A DNA stretch of 64,000 nt from NCBI RefSeq assembly GCF_027579695.1, contig NC_083574.1, forward strand, positions 61,480,559-61,544,558. Direction: 5' to 3'. The DNA is from Neoarius graeffei. Taxonomy: Eukaryota > Chordata > Actinopteri > Siluriformes > Ariidae. This document shows positions 21,644-35,832 of the stretch, one piece after another. The translations under genes were made by a program, and so were the position numbers. Numbering within the stretch: the first letter of the stretch is position 1; the number at the start of each line of letters is the position of its first letter. The notes beneath the pieces are model-generated. The model did no database searches and had not been told where the DNA came from. It saw only the letters and a list, made by a program, of their open reading frames with translations.

Positions 21644-22493
21644 GTGAGTAGCAAAAAATAGCAACAATGTTCCTCAGTGAGTTGTTTTGTGTGTGAGAGA
21701 GAGAGAGAGAGCGCAAGAGGGAGTAGTGGAGTGCGTTTAGGGAGCTCGAACTCAACCCGTACGGTACGACAGGACAGTTTACGAGCTTTTCGTTCAGCAC
21801 ATTTTCTCTGTCATGAGCACAGGCTCGGTTTGAATGCGTTTGCTCCGTGTTTAGCAACTTTGCTGGAATTTTCTCCCGTCGGTATGATCTCCTGGAGCTG
21901 AGGCGGCGCGAGCGCTCGTGTTTGTTTGCTTTAATTTCACGTCAGAACACAGCTCGGGGGTTTACATTCTAGCTGTTTATGGAAATGAACCCTCAAAGTG
22001 AATTAGCCTTAATTATGTTATGATCAGAAACACTGGGTTGGAGAGATAGAGAGATAGAGATAGAGGTGTGATGAATAGAGCGGGATTCGCACCCTGACTT
22101 TTCTCCCTAATGGCGTAAACAAGACCAGAGCAGACCAGAGTGTGTCCTGCTTTTGGGAAGATAAGTTGAACTCCAGGAATCGATGCCACTGTGTGAAGTT
22201 CTGTTCCGTCAGGCTTTTTGCCCATAAAACAGCTGCCCTTCCTTCATCCTGTCCGACTGAGCGCACAGGACAGGCTGCGGGTTTACTGTGCGGCGTTTAA
22301 AGCGACAATCATTTCTAATTCGTGTTTGAATTTTATGTCAGACAGTAAACATACCTTCGGACCTTATTTAAAGTAATGCCTTTCGATTAAAGCGTTAGAA
22401 AAACTGCGATTAAAAAAAACATACTGACTAGAATCACGACGAACTGGGGATTAGTTTTTATACTTGTCTGGCTGGTGGTGTTGAGTTTAAATC
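21644..22493. other. CpG-containing unique sequence downstream of the promoter-like region
   Basis: Holds a short (GA)n run near 21696-21710 and gagatagaga units near 22040. No coding exon was recognised. If the promoter-like region is real this would be the start of its first intron. Copy 2 lies at 38521-39370. Confidence 0.35.
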
Positions 22494-24157
22494 CACAGTG
22501 TAGCACGAACAGTTACAGTACTGAATATCCAGCAGCAGTGTGGCACAAACTGTGCATGAACAGTGCAGAATATCCAGCAGAAGTGTAGCACGAACAGTTA
22601 CAGTACTGGATATCCAGCAGAGGTGTAGCACAAACAGTTACAGTACTGAATATCCAGCAGAAGTGTAGCACGAACAGTTACAGTACTGGATATCCAGCAG
22701 AGGTGTAGCACAAACAGTTACAGTACTGAATATCCAGCAGAAGTGTAGCACGAACAGTTACAGTACTGGATATCCAGCAGAGGTGTAGCACAAACAGTTA
22801 CAGTACTGGATATCCAGCAGAGGTGTAGCACGACAGTTACAGTACTGGATATCCAGCAGAGGTGTAGCACGACAGTTACAGTACTGGATATCCAGCAGCA
22901 GTGTGGGACAAACTGTGCATGAACAGTGCAGAATATCCAGCAGAGGTGTAGCACGAACAGTTACAGTACTGAATATCCAGCAGAGGTGTAGCACGAACAG
23001 TTACAGTACTGAATATCCAGCAGAGGTGTAGCACGAACAGTTACAGTACTGAATATCCAGCAGAGGTGTAGCACGACAGTTACAGTACTGAATATCCAGC
23101 AGAGGTGTAGCACGACAGTTACAGTACTGAATATCCAGCAGAAGTGTAGCACGAACAGTTACAGTACTGAATATCCAGCAGAGGTGTAGCACAAACAGTT
23201 ACAGTACTGAATATCCAGCAGAGGTGTAGCACGACAGTTACAGTACTGGATATCCAGCAGAGGTGTAGCACGAACAGTTACAGTACTGAATATCCAGCAG
23301 AGGTGTAGCACGAACAGTTACAGTACTGGATATCCAGCAGCAGTGTGGGACAAACTGTGCATGAACAGTACTGAATATCCAGCAGAGGTGTAGCACGAAC
23401 AGTTACAGTACTGAATATCCAGCAGAGGTGTAGCACGAACAGTTACAGTACTGAATATCCAGCAGAGGTGTAGCACGACAGTTACAGTACTGAATATCCA
23501 GCAGAGGTGTAGCACAAACAGTTACAGTACTGAATATCCAGCAGAAGTGTAGCACGAACAGTTACAGTACTGAATATTCAGCAGAGGTGTAGCACAAACA
23601 GTTACAGTACTGAATATCCAGCAGAGGTGTAGCACGACAGTTACAGTACTGGATATCCAGCAGAGGTGTAGCACGAACAGTTACAGTACTGAATATCCAG
23701 CAGAGGTGTAGCACGACAGTTACAGTACTGGATATCCAGCAGCAGTGTGGGACAAACTGTGCATGAACAGTGCAGAATATCCAGCAGAGGTGTAGCACGA
23801 ACAGTTACAGTACTGAATATCCAGCAGAGGTGTAGCACGAACAGTTACAGTACTGAATATCCAGCAGAGGTGTAGCACGAACAGTTACAGTACTGAATAT
23901 CCAGCAGAGGTGTAGCACGACAGTTACAGTACTGAATATCCAGCAGAGGTGTAGCACAAACAGTTACAGTACTGAATATCCAGCAGAAGTGTAGCACGAA
24001 CAGTTACAGTACTGAATATCCAGCAGAGGTGTAGCACAAACAGTTACAGTACTGAATATCCAGCAGAGGTGTAGCACGACAGTTACAGTACTGAATATCC
24101 AGCAGAGGTGTAGCACGACAGTTACAGTACTGAATATCCAGCAGAGGTGTAGCACGA
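22494..24157. repeat. 40-bp minisatellite, copy 1 (truncated by the duplication junction)
   Basis: About 41 units of cagttacagtactgaatatc followed by cagcagaggtgtagcacgaa, with 38-39-bp variants ending cga or caaa. A marked variant carrying gtgtgggacaaactgtgcat recurs near 22903, 23343 and 23747. Because 40 is not a multiple of three, frames rotate and give repetitive CWIF/LLDIQYCNC peptides on the minus strand; these are not genes. The array ends mid-unit at 24157, where unit 2 begins. Confidence 0.97.
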
Positions 24158-24440
24158 CAGTTTGTGCCACATCTTTGTTGAATAAAAATAGTCTTATTTC
24201 AACTCAATTGTGATTAATCACTAACATGAAAATTTAAAATGTGTTGTTGAAAACCACCTGTAAAGTTAACCAAGAATGTTATTTAATCTGCAGGGATTGT
24301 AGTGAAAACAGTAAAGAGTAAAAGTTAGATTTCATGGGGTCCTTTAGAGGAGATTTCAATATATCGAGATATATATCGTATATCGTGAAACGGAGAAAAT
24401 GTATCAGGATATTCATTTTTTCCCATATCGCACAGCCCTA
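24158..24440 (+). mobile_element. hAT right-end fragment at the duplication junction
   Basis: Matches 7283-7565, the last 283 bp of the hAT element, ending in cgcacagcccta. It is followed by one ctctatat (24441-24448). There is no left end and no paired target duplication, because the fragment was made by the tandem duplication rather than by transposition. Confidence 0.95.
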
Positions 24441-25168
24441 CTCTATATACATAATACTTAATCTGTTTTCATAAATAAAGTGTTTTACTAATCACATGGA
24501 ATCAAAGTGTAATTGAAGGCTCACAGGCCGAAGGTGTTAAACCCTGTCTGCATGGGATGAACGCATTAATTACAAGCCTACTGACCTTTATTTGTGATAG
24601 CATGCATATTGTTCATGCTTGCATTTTAATACTCTGACCATCCTTAATTGAAAAGGTCTTGCCATCCATTACACCTTTCCAATGAACCTCAGCAGTCTTA
24701 AAGTATTTTAGCTCTTGTATGCATGTCCATCATTACATAAAAGCTCCCTCTTAATCTAAAGAAATAACCGAAGTCCAGTGTATTATTATTATTGTATTAT
24801 TATTTTTTATTGCTATAAACATAAGTTCATAAACATGAAAGTATGCACATAACTTTCATTTCACAGAAAAGCAAATCATATTGCAAGGTTATTTATATGA
24901 CATCTTTGAGTTGTTTTCTTATGTACCTGCCTATATTTCAGGTTAATGAGATGGAAAGCTGTGATTTACTGCATATTTTAATTTACATAAGAGCCTAATC
25001 TAGAGCAGGTGTAAATGTTTTTCATGCTCATGTTTAAAAAATGAGTTTGTCTGTAAATTCTGAAGAAGGATATGATATTTTGTGGGAAGGAAATGACATA
25101 GATGCATAGATACCTGCATTAACCAATACTTTATGCACTTTTGAGAATTCATGTACTGACCTGTAACA

Positions 25169-25224
<56 letters not shown>

Positions 25225-25355
25225 TTTACACAAAGAGGCAAGCATGAACATTCAGAGATAGGTGATCCATTTCCGAACTCCATCCCCAACCAGTTACGCT
25301 AAAAAGCATGCTGATGACCTCGACATTCAAAGGAAGGCATAGAACAAAATTTTTA
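24441..25355. other. Unit 2 copy of unique sequence and (CT)n(CA)n tract
   Basis: Same as 7566-8480, including the microsatellite (25169-25219). No difference was noticed by eye. Confidence 0.8.
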
Positions 25356-26932
<1,577 letters not shown>

Positions 26933-27250
26933 TACCGTACACTCCGGTTTGCCTACATATTAGTGTCTAAGGTGTGTTCATGTCTCTTTTGTTAGTAACA
27001 AAACTTATCTAAAATTTTATGCTGTGGGATGAAAAACAGAAGATCTCACCTCTTTGCAGCCAGAGAGAACGTGAAAGATAGATGAGCTATGCTTTTACAG
27101 ATAAATATTTCTCTATCAACATTTTAAACATGATCTCTTGGTGTACCTGATTTGTGTTCATGACAACCAAGCTCTGTTGCAACCAACCCCATTCTCCAAT
27201 ACATTTGGCCAATGATTCTACCATTGAAATATCTGGTAAAATGATTTAAT

Positions 27251-27496
27251 CCATCCATTATTTATACCGCTTAAACATCAGGGTCCCAGGGAAGCTGGAG
27301 CTATTCCCAGCTGACTTCGGGCGAGAGGTGGGGTACACCCCAGGCAAGTCGCCAATCTGTCGCAGGCCTAACACTCACATGAACAATCATTCACACTCAC
27401 ATTCACTACTGGCAATTTAGAGCAGCCAGTTGACCTATTCAACATGTCTTTGGACTTTTGGAGGAAACCGGAGCATGCAGAGGAAACCCACGGGCT
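27251..27496 (-). mobile_element. Degenerate SINE, unit 2 copy
   Basis: Copy of 10375-10621 with one G missing (tcccagggaagctgg here, tcccaggggaagctgg in unit 1). Confidence 0.8.
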
Positions 27497-27554
27497 CACA
27501 TATCATACTGTTAACATCAATATTATAAATGAGTTATAATAGAGAACAGCTGAT

Positions 27555-27930
27555 CTATCCATCCATCCATCGTCCATAACTGCTTATCCTGTGCAGGGTC
27601 ACGGGCAAGCTTGAGCCTATCCCAGCTGACTATGGGCGAGAGGCGGGGTACACCCTGGACAAGTTGCCAGGTCATTACAGGGCTGACACATAGAGACACA
27701 CAACCATTCATACTCACATTCACACCTACGGTCAATTTAGAGCCACCAATTGGCCGAACCTGCATGTCTTTGGACTGTCGGGGAAACTGGAGCACCCGGA
27801 GGAAACCCACACGGACACGGGGAGAACATGCAGACTCCACACAGAAAGGCCCTCGCCGGCCACGGGGCTCGAACCCAGGACCTTCTTGCTGTGAGGCAAC
27901 AGTGCTAACCACTACACCACCGTACCACCC
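27555..27930 (-). mobile_element. Full-length SINE, unit 2 copy
   Basis: Copy of 10680-11055 with the same acagctgat target duplications. Confidence 0.92.
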
Positions 27931-27939
27931 ACAGCTGAT

Positions 27940-29115
27940 ATATCATTACAAAGAAGTCAAACTTCACTTGTTTTTGTTCAATGAGTTCCCAACATGGTAA
28001 AATATCTTTGATTTAGGTTTGTTGCTCTCTGCCATTTCAATCTTTGTTTATCAGAGTAATTCTGCTAATGCTACCTGACAACAGCATGTCAGGGTGAATT
28101 ATTCCGCAACCATTTAGCTAGATTAATGACATTATGGACAAAATGAAAAATGGGAAAGAGGAGTTTCATTTCTGACCTTGCTCAATTTTTAATGAACTTG
28201 TTACAAGTTCATGCAGAATGGCTGGCTCGTCTTTATAAATGGCATTATACAGTAGCTTCACCAAATGGCGACATAATTACAGAGCCTGTACCAATTTTGG
28301 AAGTGACACCAGACAGGGGCAAAATACAATAGAAAAATAGGAGTGTATGGAGATGGAGACGGCACTAATCCATGTTCATGAGAGTTAAGAATAGAACATA
28401 ACATGGAAATGGTTCAAAGTCGAAACACTAGGTATTATTATCCCATGGAATCTCGCTTTAAAAAAAAAAAAAATTTCTGATTGTGTCCTGCTGCACACGG
28501 TTTTGAGAACAATAAGACATTATTTCCTAAAATATGAAATGTTGAAGAAAAAGCATTGTTAGAACCAACATAATGGAAGTGGAGTAACGAAAAAACCTGA
28601 TGCCTGCTTTTGAAGTAGATGAGAAAAAAGTAGAACCAGTCTGAAAATTTAAGTTGTTTAGATCCTCTATCTGCGCATGAATATGTGACAGTGGTGGGGG
28701 GCTGTGCGATAAGTTGGCATGGCATACTCAGTGTTAATTACAGGCAGTAATGAGAGAGCTGAACCAGACTGCAAGACACAGGATATTTTTAGAGAGCCTA
28801 CAGTTATCTAATGCACAGCCAGCATCTGCACTGACACAGAGTGCCGTGCCTTAACATCAGATTCAGTTTTTTTTTTTTTGCTCGGCTTCATATCTTCACC
28901 TGTGGTTACGCTGGCATGCCGGGTGTGGTGAAGTGATAATTTATTCTCAAATTGCTGATCACTGACAAATTCAAGACTGTCTGCTTAGTTGATAGATTCT
29001 TCAGTTCATCTGCCCATGCTGTTTAATAGATTAGTGAACTCTTAAGAAATCATGTGTCTCTCCCCACCCCCCATTTTAAGCTTTAAACCAGTCTCTGTTT
29101 ACTGGCAGTGAATAA
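27940..29115. other. Unit 2 copy of unique sequence
   Basis: Copy of 11065-12240. No difference was seen and no gene was supported. Confidence 0.7.
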
Positions 29116-29117
29116 TA

Positions 29118-30704
29118 CAACCCCGATTCCAAAAAAGTTGGGACAAAGTACAAATTGTAAATAAAAACGCAATGCAATAATTTACAAATATCAAAAACTG
29201 ATATTGTATTCACAATAGAACATAGACAACATATCAAATGTCGAAAGTGAGACATTTTGAAATTTCATGCCAAATATTGGCTCATTGGAAATTTCATGAC
29301 AGCAACACATCTCAAAAAAATTGGGACAGGGGCAATAAGAGGCTGGAAAAGTTAAAGGTACAAAAAAGGAACAGCTGGAGGACCAAATTGCAACTCATTA
29401 GGTCAATTGGCAATAGGTCATTAACATGACTGGGTATAAAAAGAGCATCTTGGAGTGGCAGCGGCTCTCAGAAGTAAAGATGGGAAGAGGATCACCAATC
29501 CCCCTAATTCTGCACCGACAAATAGTGGAGCAATATCAGAAAGGAGTTCGATAGTGTAAAATTGCAAAGAGTTTGAACATATCATCACCTACAGTGCATA
29601 ATATCATCAAAAGATTCAGAGAATCTGGAAGAATCTCTGTGCGTAAGGGTCAAGGCCGGAAAACCATACTGGGTGCCCGTGATCTTCGGGCCCTTAGACG
29701 GCACTGCATCGCATACAGGCATGCTTCTGTATTGGAAATCACAAAATGGGCTCAGGAATATTTCCAGAGAACATTATCTGTGAACACAATTCACCGTGCC
29801 ATCCGCCGTTGCCAGCTAAAACTCTATAGTTCAAAGAAGAAGCCATATCTAAACATGATCCAGAAGCGCAGACGTCTTCTCTGGGCCAAGGCTCATTTAA
29901 AATGGACTGTGGCAAAGTGGAAAACTGTTCTGTGGTCAGACGAATCAAAATTTGAAGTTCTTTATGGAAATCAGGGACGCCGTGTCATTCGGACTAAAGA
30001 GGAGAAGGACGACCCAAGTTGTTATCAGCGCTCAGTTCAGAGGCCTGCATCTCTGATGGTATGGGGTTGCATTAGCGCGTGTGGCATGGGCAGCTTACAC
30101 ATCTGGAAAGACACCATCAATGCTGAAAGGTATATCCAGGTTCTAGAGCAACGACGTCTCTTTCAGGGAAGACCTTGCATTTTCCAACATGACAATGCCA
30201 AACCACATACTGCATCAATTACAGCATCATGGCTGCGTAGACGAAGGGTCCGGGTACTGAACTGGCCAGCCTGCAGTCCAGATCTTTCACCCATAGAAAA
30301 CATTTGGCGCATCATAAAACGGAAGATACGACAAAAAAGACCTAAGATAGTTGAGCAACTAGAATCCTACATTAGACAAGAATGGGTTAACATTCCTATC
30401 CCTAAACTTGAGCAACTTGTCTCCTCAGTCCCCAGACGTTTACAGACTGTTGTAAAGAGAAAAGGGGATGTCTCACAGTGGTAAACATGACCTTGTCCCA
30501 ACTTTTTTGAGATGTGTTGTCGTCATGAAATTTAAAATCACCTAATTTTTCTCTTTAAATGATGCATTTTCTCAGTTTAAACATTTGATATGTCATCTAT
30601 GTTCTATTCTGAATAAAATATGGAATTTTGAAACTTCCACATCATTGCATTCCATTTTTATTTACAATTTGTACTTTGTCCCAACTTTTTGGGAATCGGG
30701 GTTG
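29118..30704 (+). mobile_element. Tc1-like (DD34E) element, unit 2 copy
   Basis: Copy of 12243-13829 with the same caaccccg termini and TA flanks (29116-29117 and 30705-30706). Confidence 0.95.
29480..30484 (+). pseudogene. Tc1 transposase with TAG at codon 25, unit 2 copy
   Basis: The stop is at 29552-29554, as in unit 1. The 303-residue open part (from 29573) has the same protein sequence, with the Asp, Asp and Glu residues of DD34E in [15 protein letters not shown] and SPIENIW. The shared stop shows the element was already broken when the block duplicated. Confidence 0.93.
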
Positions 30705-30706
30705 TA

Positions 30707-31533
30707 CATGAATGAATTCTGTTCAGGTGCAAAATTTGTTAAAATTAGGGTTTGATGGACAAGTTTTCCAGTGAAACAAGGCAGAAGGCAGCTCTCAGCT
30801 AAAACAGATTGAAACCATGTTGGCCCATAAAAGACATTTTGGGATTTAGGGTTGGTGCCTCTAATTAGGAAAAAGATAATGATGCATGATGCAAGACAGT
30901 GAAGCTAAAATCGCGACCTTCAATTTCTGTGTGACTGTTATGGACTCTGTCGTTCAAAAAGGGAAGGACAAAATCATACAGTTATCTTTTCGAGTTTAGA
31001 CAGTGAATAATCTTGAACTATGGAGTTTGTTGTGAAAGGACCATCTCTTTTTAATTGGTGCCAAAGTAGCTGTGTACTCTGAAGCTATTTGTGGTGTGAT
31101 ACAAGCTTTTAAATGTCAGCCGTCTCCGATCAGATCATGCAGGGGAAAAAAAAAAGTGTAGTTGGTCGGATCTCTTTCACCTAAGACTGTTATTGAATAT
31201 ATTAGATAATAATAAAGCAGTTATAGCTACTAATTGATTTTTTTCTTTCCTGTTTTGAATATATAGCTGAAGCTGAAATAATGTGATCATAAATTTAAAA
31301 AAATAAATAAAATATACTAAAGGAACTTGTTGATTTTGATTACAAAATCATGAAACTAATCTCTTTTAGCCAGAGACACGTGCAATCAAGAATCTGTCCT
31401 TCTCATGGTAAAAGTCACAAACTTCCATTTTTGTCAATTTTTCTCACTTATATTAATAATCAAAACAAAAAAGCACCCAACACCCTTTGTGTGTGCCAGC
31501 TGCGGCTGGTCACAAGTGCTCCCCAGAGCCAAA

Positions 31534-31592
<59 letters not shown>

Positions 31593-33013
31593 TGTGTCCA
31601 TCTGGGATCCTAGCCTTCAAACTGCTGTGACTGAGCTCCCTCCCGGCAGAAAGACCAGGGGACGAGGGGAGACAGAGTGCGTAAAGCAAAGCCTCACAGT
31701 GGTGAGGAGGAAGCTGTCCAAAGCCAGCTGGCCTGGCTTTGACAAAAGCAAGAGGAAAAGTGAGGGGGGAAAAAAACAGGAAAAAAGGTACAAAAAAGAA
31801 GAGCGAAAGAAAGTAGTAAGGTTGTAGAAAGTTTCTGGGTGTTAAAAGGAAGTGTGGCCTAGCTGAAGTGAAGACAGACCCACGTGGAGAAGGCCTTTAC
31901 AGCAGGTTCTGTGACGGCAGCTGCAGCAGCACAGTACATACAGGTGAGATATGACATGGGGTTTGGGAGCAAAGTACACTTAAACGAAATTAATTACTTG
32001 CATGACCTCAGTGACCCATGCAATGATGCAAGTTATAGTGTAATAGAAACTAGTATGCAGATTTGCAATGTACACATTAAAAGCTTTATCCCAAATGCTG
32101 CATATGAGAGTTCTTATTACAATTCATTCTAACAAGTAATGGGTGTTACGAAAACCTGAAACGACATGTCATTTGCCAAGGTCTATGTCGATGCTGCCTC
32201 ACGAAGAATACTGCTAAGAAATAAATGTCTTAACTTTGTGCTACTGAAGCCTATTCACTCGACAAATTACATCCATTTAGCTAATTGCCAAAGAATGATA
32301 AAGGGGACAGAGGCGTTCAACAACACGACCTTAACAAAATAGCTATCAAAATGATCGTGTGTTTGAATTTTCAAAATGCCTACAAATGTCTCTGGTCTGA
32401 TTTCTGCATGTAATATAAACTTTTGCATTCACAGGAGTCATGAAATAAAAGTATAACCTCATGAAGGCTTTTGTGGTGCACGAGTAATACATAAAACATG
32501 TCCTGCTTTGCTCGCACTAATCTCACAACCACAGGTGGCTGGGGTTTAGTGTAGGCAGCGAAGTCTCTGGTGCCAAGAAGTGTGGTGTATATGTGCCCAA
32601 CCCTTCATGGCATTTCATTTACAGGCAGCAACAGCTTGGAAAAGGCTGAAAGAAGGAAATAGATGGAGAAGAATAAACTCACATAAAGTGTATAAGGGAA
32701 AATATCATCCGTACTCTCATCAGAGGAAACACGGGGCATCCTGTGCAAAGACATCCTACAATTAATATGACAATTCATATACGTGTTTAATGGCTGTATT
32801 TGCATCATTATGTTGAATCTGCCTTGAGGGTTGGTCTGTGAATCGGTGTACTTTGATACGCTCCCAAAGCAGAGGTTAAATGTGAGTGTATTAATGTGTA
32901 TTGTGGGTATAACAAACAATAACAGCAGAACTGAAAGTGATCTTTATCTTCTGATGAGTTGTACTGATGGTTTGCTTTCACACACCTATTTATATCAAGT
33001 CTTTAAATATAGC
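30707..33013. other. Unit 2 copy of unique sequence with AC microsatellite
   Basis: Copy of 13832-16138. It includes the AC tract at 31536-31589 and the weak candidate exon ending near 31943. No substitution was noticed. Confidence 0.7.
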
Positions 33014-33028
33014 ATGAAGGGAAAGTCT

Positions 33029-33403
33029 CATTCTCATCTCATTATCTGTAGCCGCTTTATCCCTCTACAGGGTCGCAGGCAAGCTGGAGCCTATCCCAGC
33101 TGACTACGGGCGAAAGGCGGGGTACACCCTGGACAAGTCGCCAGGTCATCACAGGGCTGACACATAGACACAGACAACCATTCACACTCACATTCACACC
33201 TACGGTCAATTTAGAGTCACCAGTTAACCTAACCTGCATGTCTTTGGACTGTGGGGGAAACCGGAGCACCCGGAGGAAACCCACGCGGACACGGGGAGAA
33301 CATGCAAACTCCGCACAGAAAGGCCCTCGCCGGCCACGGGGCTCGAACCCGGACCTTCTTGCTGTGAGGCGACAGCGCTAACCACTACACCACCGTGCCG
33401 CCC
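33029..33403 (-). mobile_element. Full-length SINE, unit 2 copy
   Basis: Copy of 16154-16528 with both 15-bp target duplications (atgaagggaaagtct). Confidence 0.95.
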
Positions 33404-33489
33404 ATGAAGGGAAAGTCTAAAAATAAAAACTTGATTATTTTGTTCATTAAAATAGTTACATTATATAAACATTATATTATAGATATATT

Positions 33490-34364
33490 ATATACAGTAC
33501 CAGTCAAAAGTTTGAACACATGTTTGAAGTGAACATCACCTGAAGCTCTTGATTTGTATCTGCATGATTTTATGCATTGTGTTGCTGTCAAGTGATTGGT
33601 TGATTGATTCGATAACTCCATAAAACAGCAGGTGTTATTTACCAGCTGGGAGGTCCGTATCGTGAAATACCGTGACCGAGGTCTTGAAAGTACTGAGCGA
33701 GGCCCTCTGGGCCGAGGTCACGGTATTTCACCATACGGACCGACCTTAAGCTGGTAAATAATATATTTATTTTTTTCTTTCCCAAATTCTAACAGAAAAC
33801 GAGAGCGCCCGAAAGGGAAAACCGAGCCAAGGCGAGCCGCCATTCTGAATCCACAGTCACGGCTGTAATTCAAATGGCTTCCTCCTCGGTATACAAGTGC
33901 ACTTCCATGGCAGGAAAAAAACTACATTTTGCCGCTTATGTCGTCCCCATTTATACAAAATTGAGTCATTCAGGATTCAGCCATGTTTTTGCTCGGCGTT
34001 AGCAACAGTTACAGGTTTTTAGCTTTCTCCTGAAATGTTTTCTTTTATTTCTTCTTCCTCAGGGTAGTAAAACTCGCTTTCACTGTGAACACTGTCGTTA
34101 TCGCTATCCATGCTGTAAAATTAATGCTATTCTCCTGAGAAATGCTGGCCAAAATTTATAAGATTTTTGATGAAAATCTTATAAATAAATCTTATAAAAA
34201 AGATAAATGTTGACAAAAATTGCTACTATGTTTGTTGTTGTGAATGAGTGAGTCACCAGAGGTCCGTAACTGGGGTCCGTAACTGGGGTCCGTATCGTAG
34301 GATACGGACTCGCTCACCAGCCAATCAGAGTGCAGGATTTAATGGAAACCGGACAGCGAAAAAA
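33490..34364. mobile_element. Tc1-like fragment plus palindromic element, unit 2 copy
   Basis: Copy of 16615-17489. The hairpin lies at 33635-33761. No change was seen until the AAAC tract. Confidence 0.85.
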
Positions 34365-34401
34365 CAAACAAACAAACAAACAAACAAATAAACAAACAAA
34401 C

Positions 34402-34464
<63 letters not shown>
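34365..34464. repeat. (AAAC)n-(TA)n-(TG)n microsatellite, unit 2 copy
   Basis: Longer by 8 bp than at 17490-17581, through an extra AAAC, an extra TA and one more TG. This is a marker that separates the two copies. Confidence 0.93.
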
Positions 34465-34466
<2 letters not shown>

Positions 34467-34701
34467 CAAAGTAAAAGCTTTTTCACTTTGATCCCACTTT
34501 TTTGGATCACCAAATGTCTCATAATTTTGACTCAATTGCATTAACTTAAATTTTATACATATATATGTATATATTTAGGTTAATGCACTTAATAAACGAA
34601 AAGTTGGTTCAGCTAAAATATACCCCTAGTTTATCACTTAAAAGATCTAGCAACATCGACTTTTTATTACCTGACCTGGGACGGAGTCCACCGGGGGGGG
34701 G

Positions 34702-35106
34702 ATTGTTTTTGGGTGGGTTTCTTTGTTTTTTTGCTAATGATATTACAGGAAAATGGCTGGATCAACCTTCATGAAACTTTCAGGATAGATGGGCATTGGT
34801 CTCAAATAGAACCTCCAACATTTTGGGGGTCATCCGGTCAAGGTCACCCAAAAGGTCAAAATCGTTTTTGTTGTGTCTCCTGCCTCATATTTTTTGTTGT
34901 GTCTCCTGCCTCATATACATTGTTTTTGGGTGGGTTTCTTTGTTTTTTTTGCTAACGATATTACAGGAAAATGGCTGGATCAACCTTCATGAAACTTTCA
35001 GGATAGATGGGCATTGGTCTCAAATAGAACCTCCAACATTTTGGGGGTCATCCGGTCAAGGTCACCCAAAAGGTCAAAATCGTTTTTGTTGTGTCTCCTG
35101 CCTCAT
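34702..35106. repeat. 217-bp tandem duplication, unit 2 copy
   Basis: Copy of 17819-18223. Just upstream is the only point substitution seen outside simple repeats and the array, T17799 against C34682. Confidence 0.9.
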
Positions 35107-35527
35107 ATACAGTCGCTAGTCACTACGTCATTGTGCTGTAAGAATGTAAGTGTAACAATAGCGCACTGCGCATGCACATACATGTGTTCTGATTAAAATG
35201 GCCGGTGAGTGTATACAATTCGGTTCACCATTCGAAATAAATGGATGAAAGAAATCGCTTTCAGACATGTTTATGCTTATTACAGAGGAAAAGTGTGTTC
35301 CACTGAGCTCTAGCGCTGGGCCATTACTGGGAAATAAGAGTTTTGGTCATGGCGACAGCGTGTGTATGTCAGCCTCGGTTCAGAAGTTTCAGTTTTGAAA
35401 ACTGTAAGAGGTAAGAGTATAATAATATAAAGTACAGACACGGTATATTTTACTTCTGTGATTTTTAAATTGTTCATTTTTGTATTGCGCTTCACTGTGG
35501 CCACTACCTCATAGAGTAAACATACAG

Positions 35528-35804
35528 GGGGCTGCAAAAGTAGGTATACAGTAAGGATTATTCCAGTATTACCAGTATTATAATAGTGGTGCTAGGTTTC
35601 ATTTAATACTAGAATTCATTAAAAGATAGGGTTTTCGCATGCAAGCCACGTTCTGTTGATGCCATGATTCAGTTCATACGGGAGGCTTGCCAGGAAATTG
35701 ATGCTGATAAAGACCTTTGTGCCAGAGTGTGCATGGGTGTCCACACTCGACTAGTGGAGTGTGTGAATGCTGGGGGCAAACAGCTTGAACATTTGAGGGA
35801 TTAA
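35528..35804 (+). pseudogene. mariner-like C-terminal fragment, unit 2 copy
   Basis: Same frame and stop as at 18645-18921. Confidence 0.6.
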
Positions 35805-35832
35805 TATGTTTATTATTGATATGTTATTATTG

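Noticed and set aside
22718..24170. Minus-strand frames with repeated CWIFSTVTV / LLDIQYCNC peptides
   Set aside because: They are translations of the 40-bp minisatellite. Frames rotate because 40 is not a multiple of three, and unit length changes break them.
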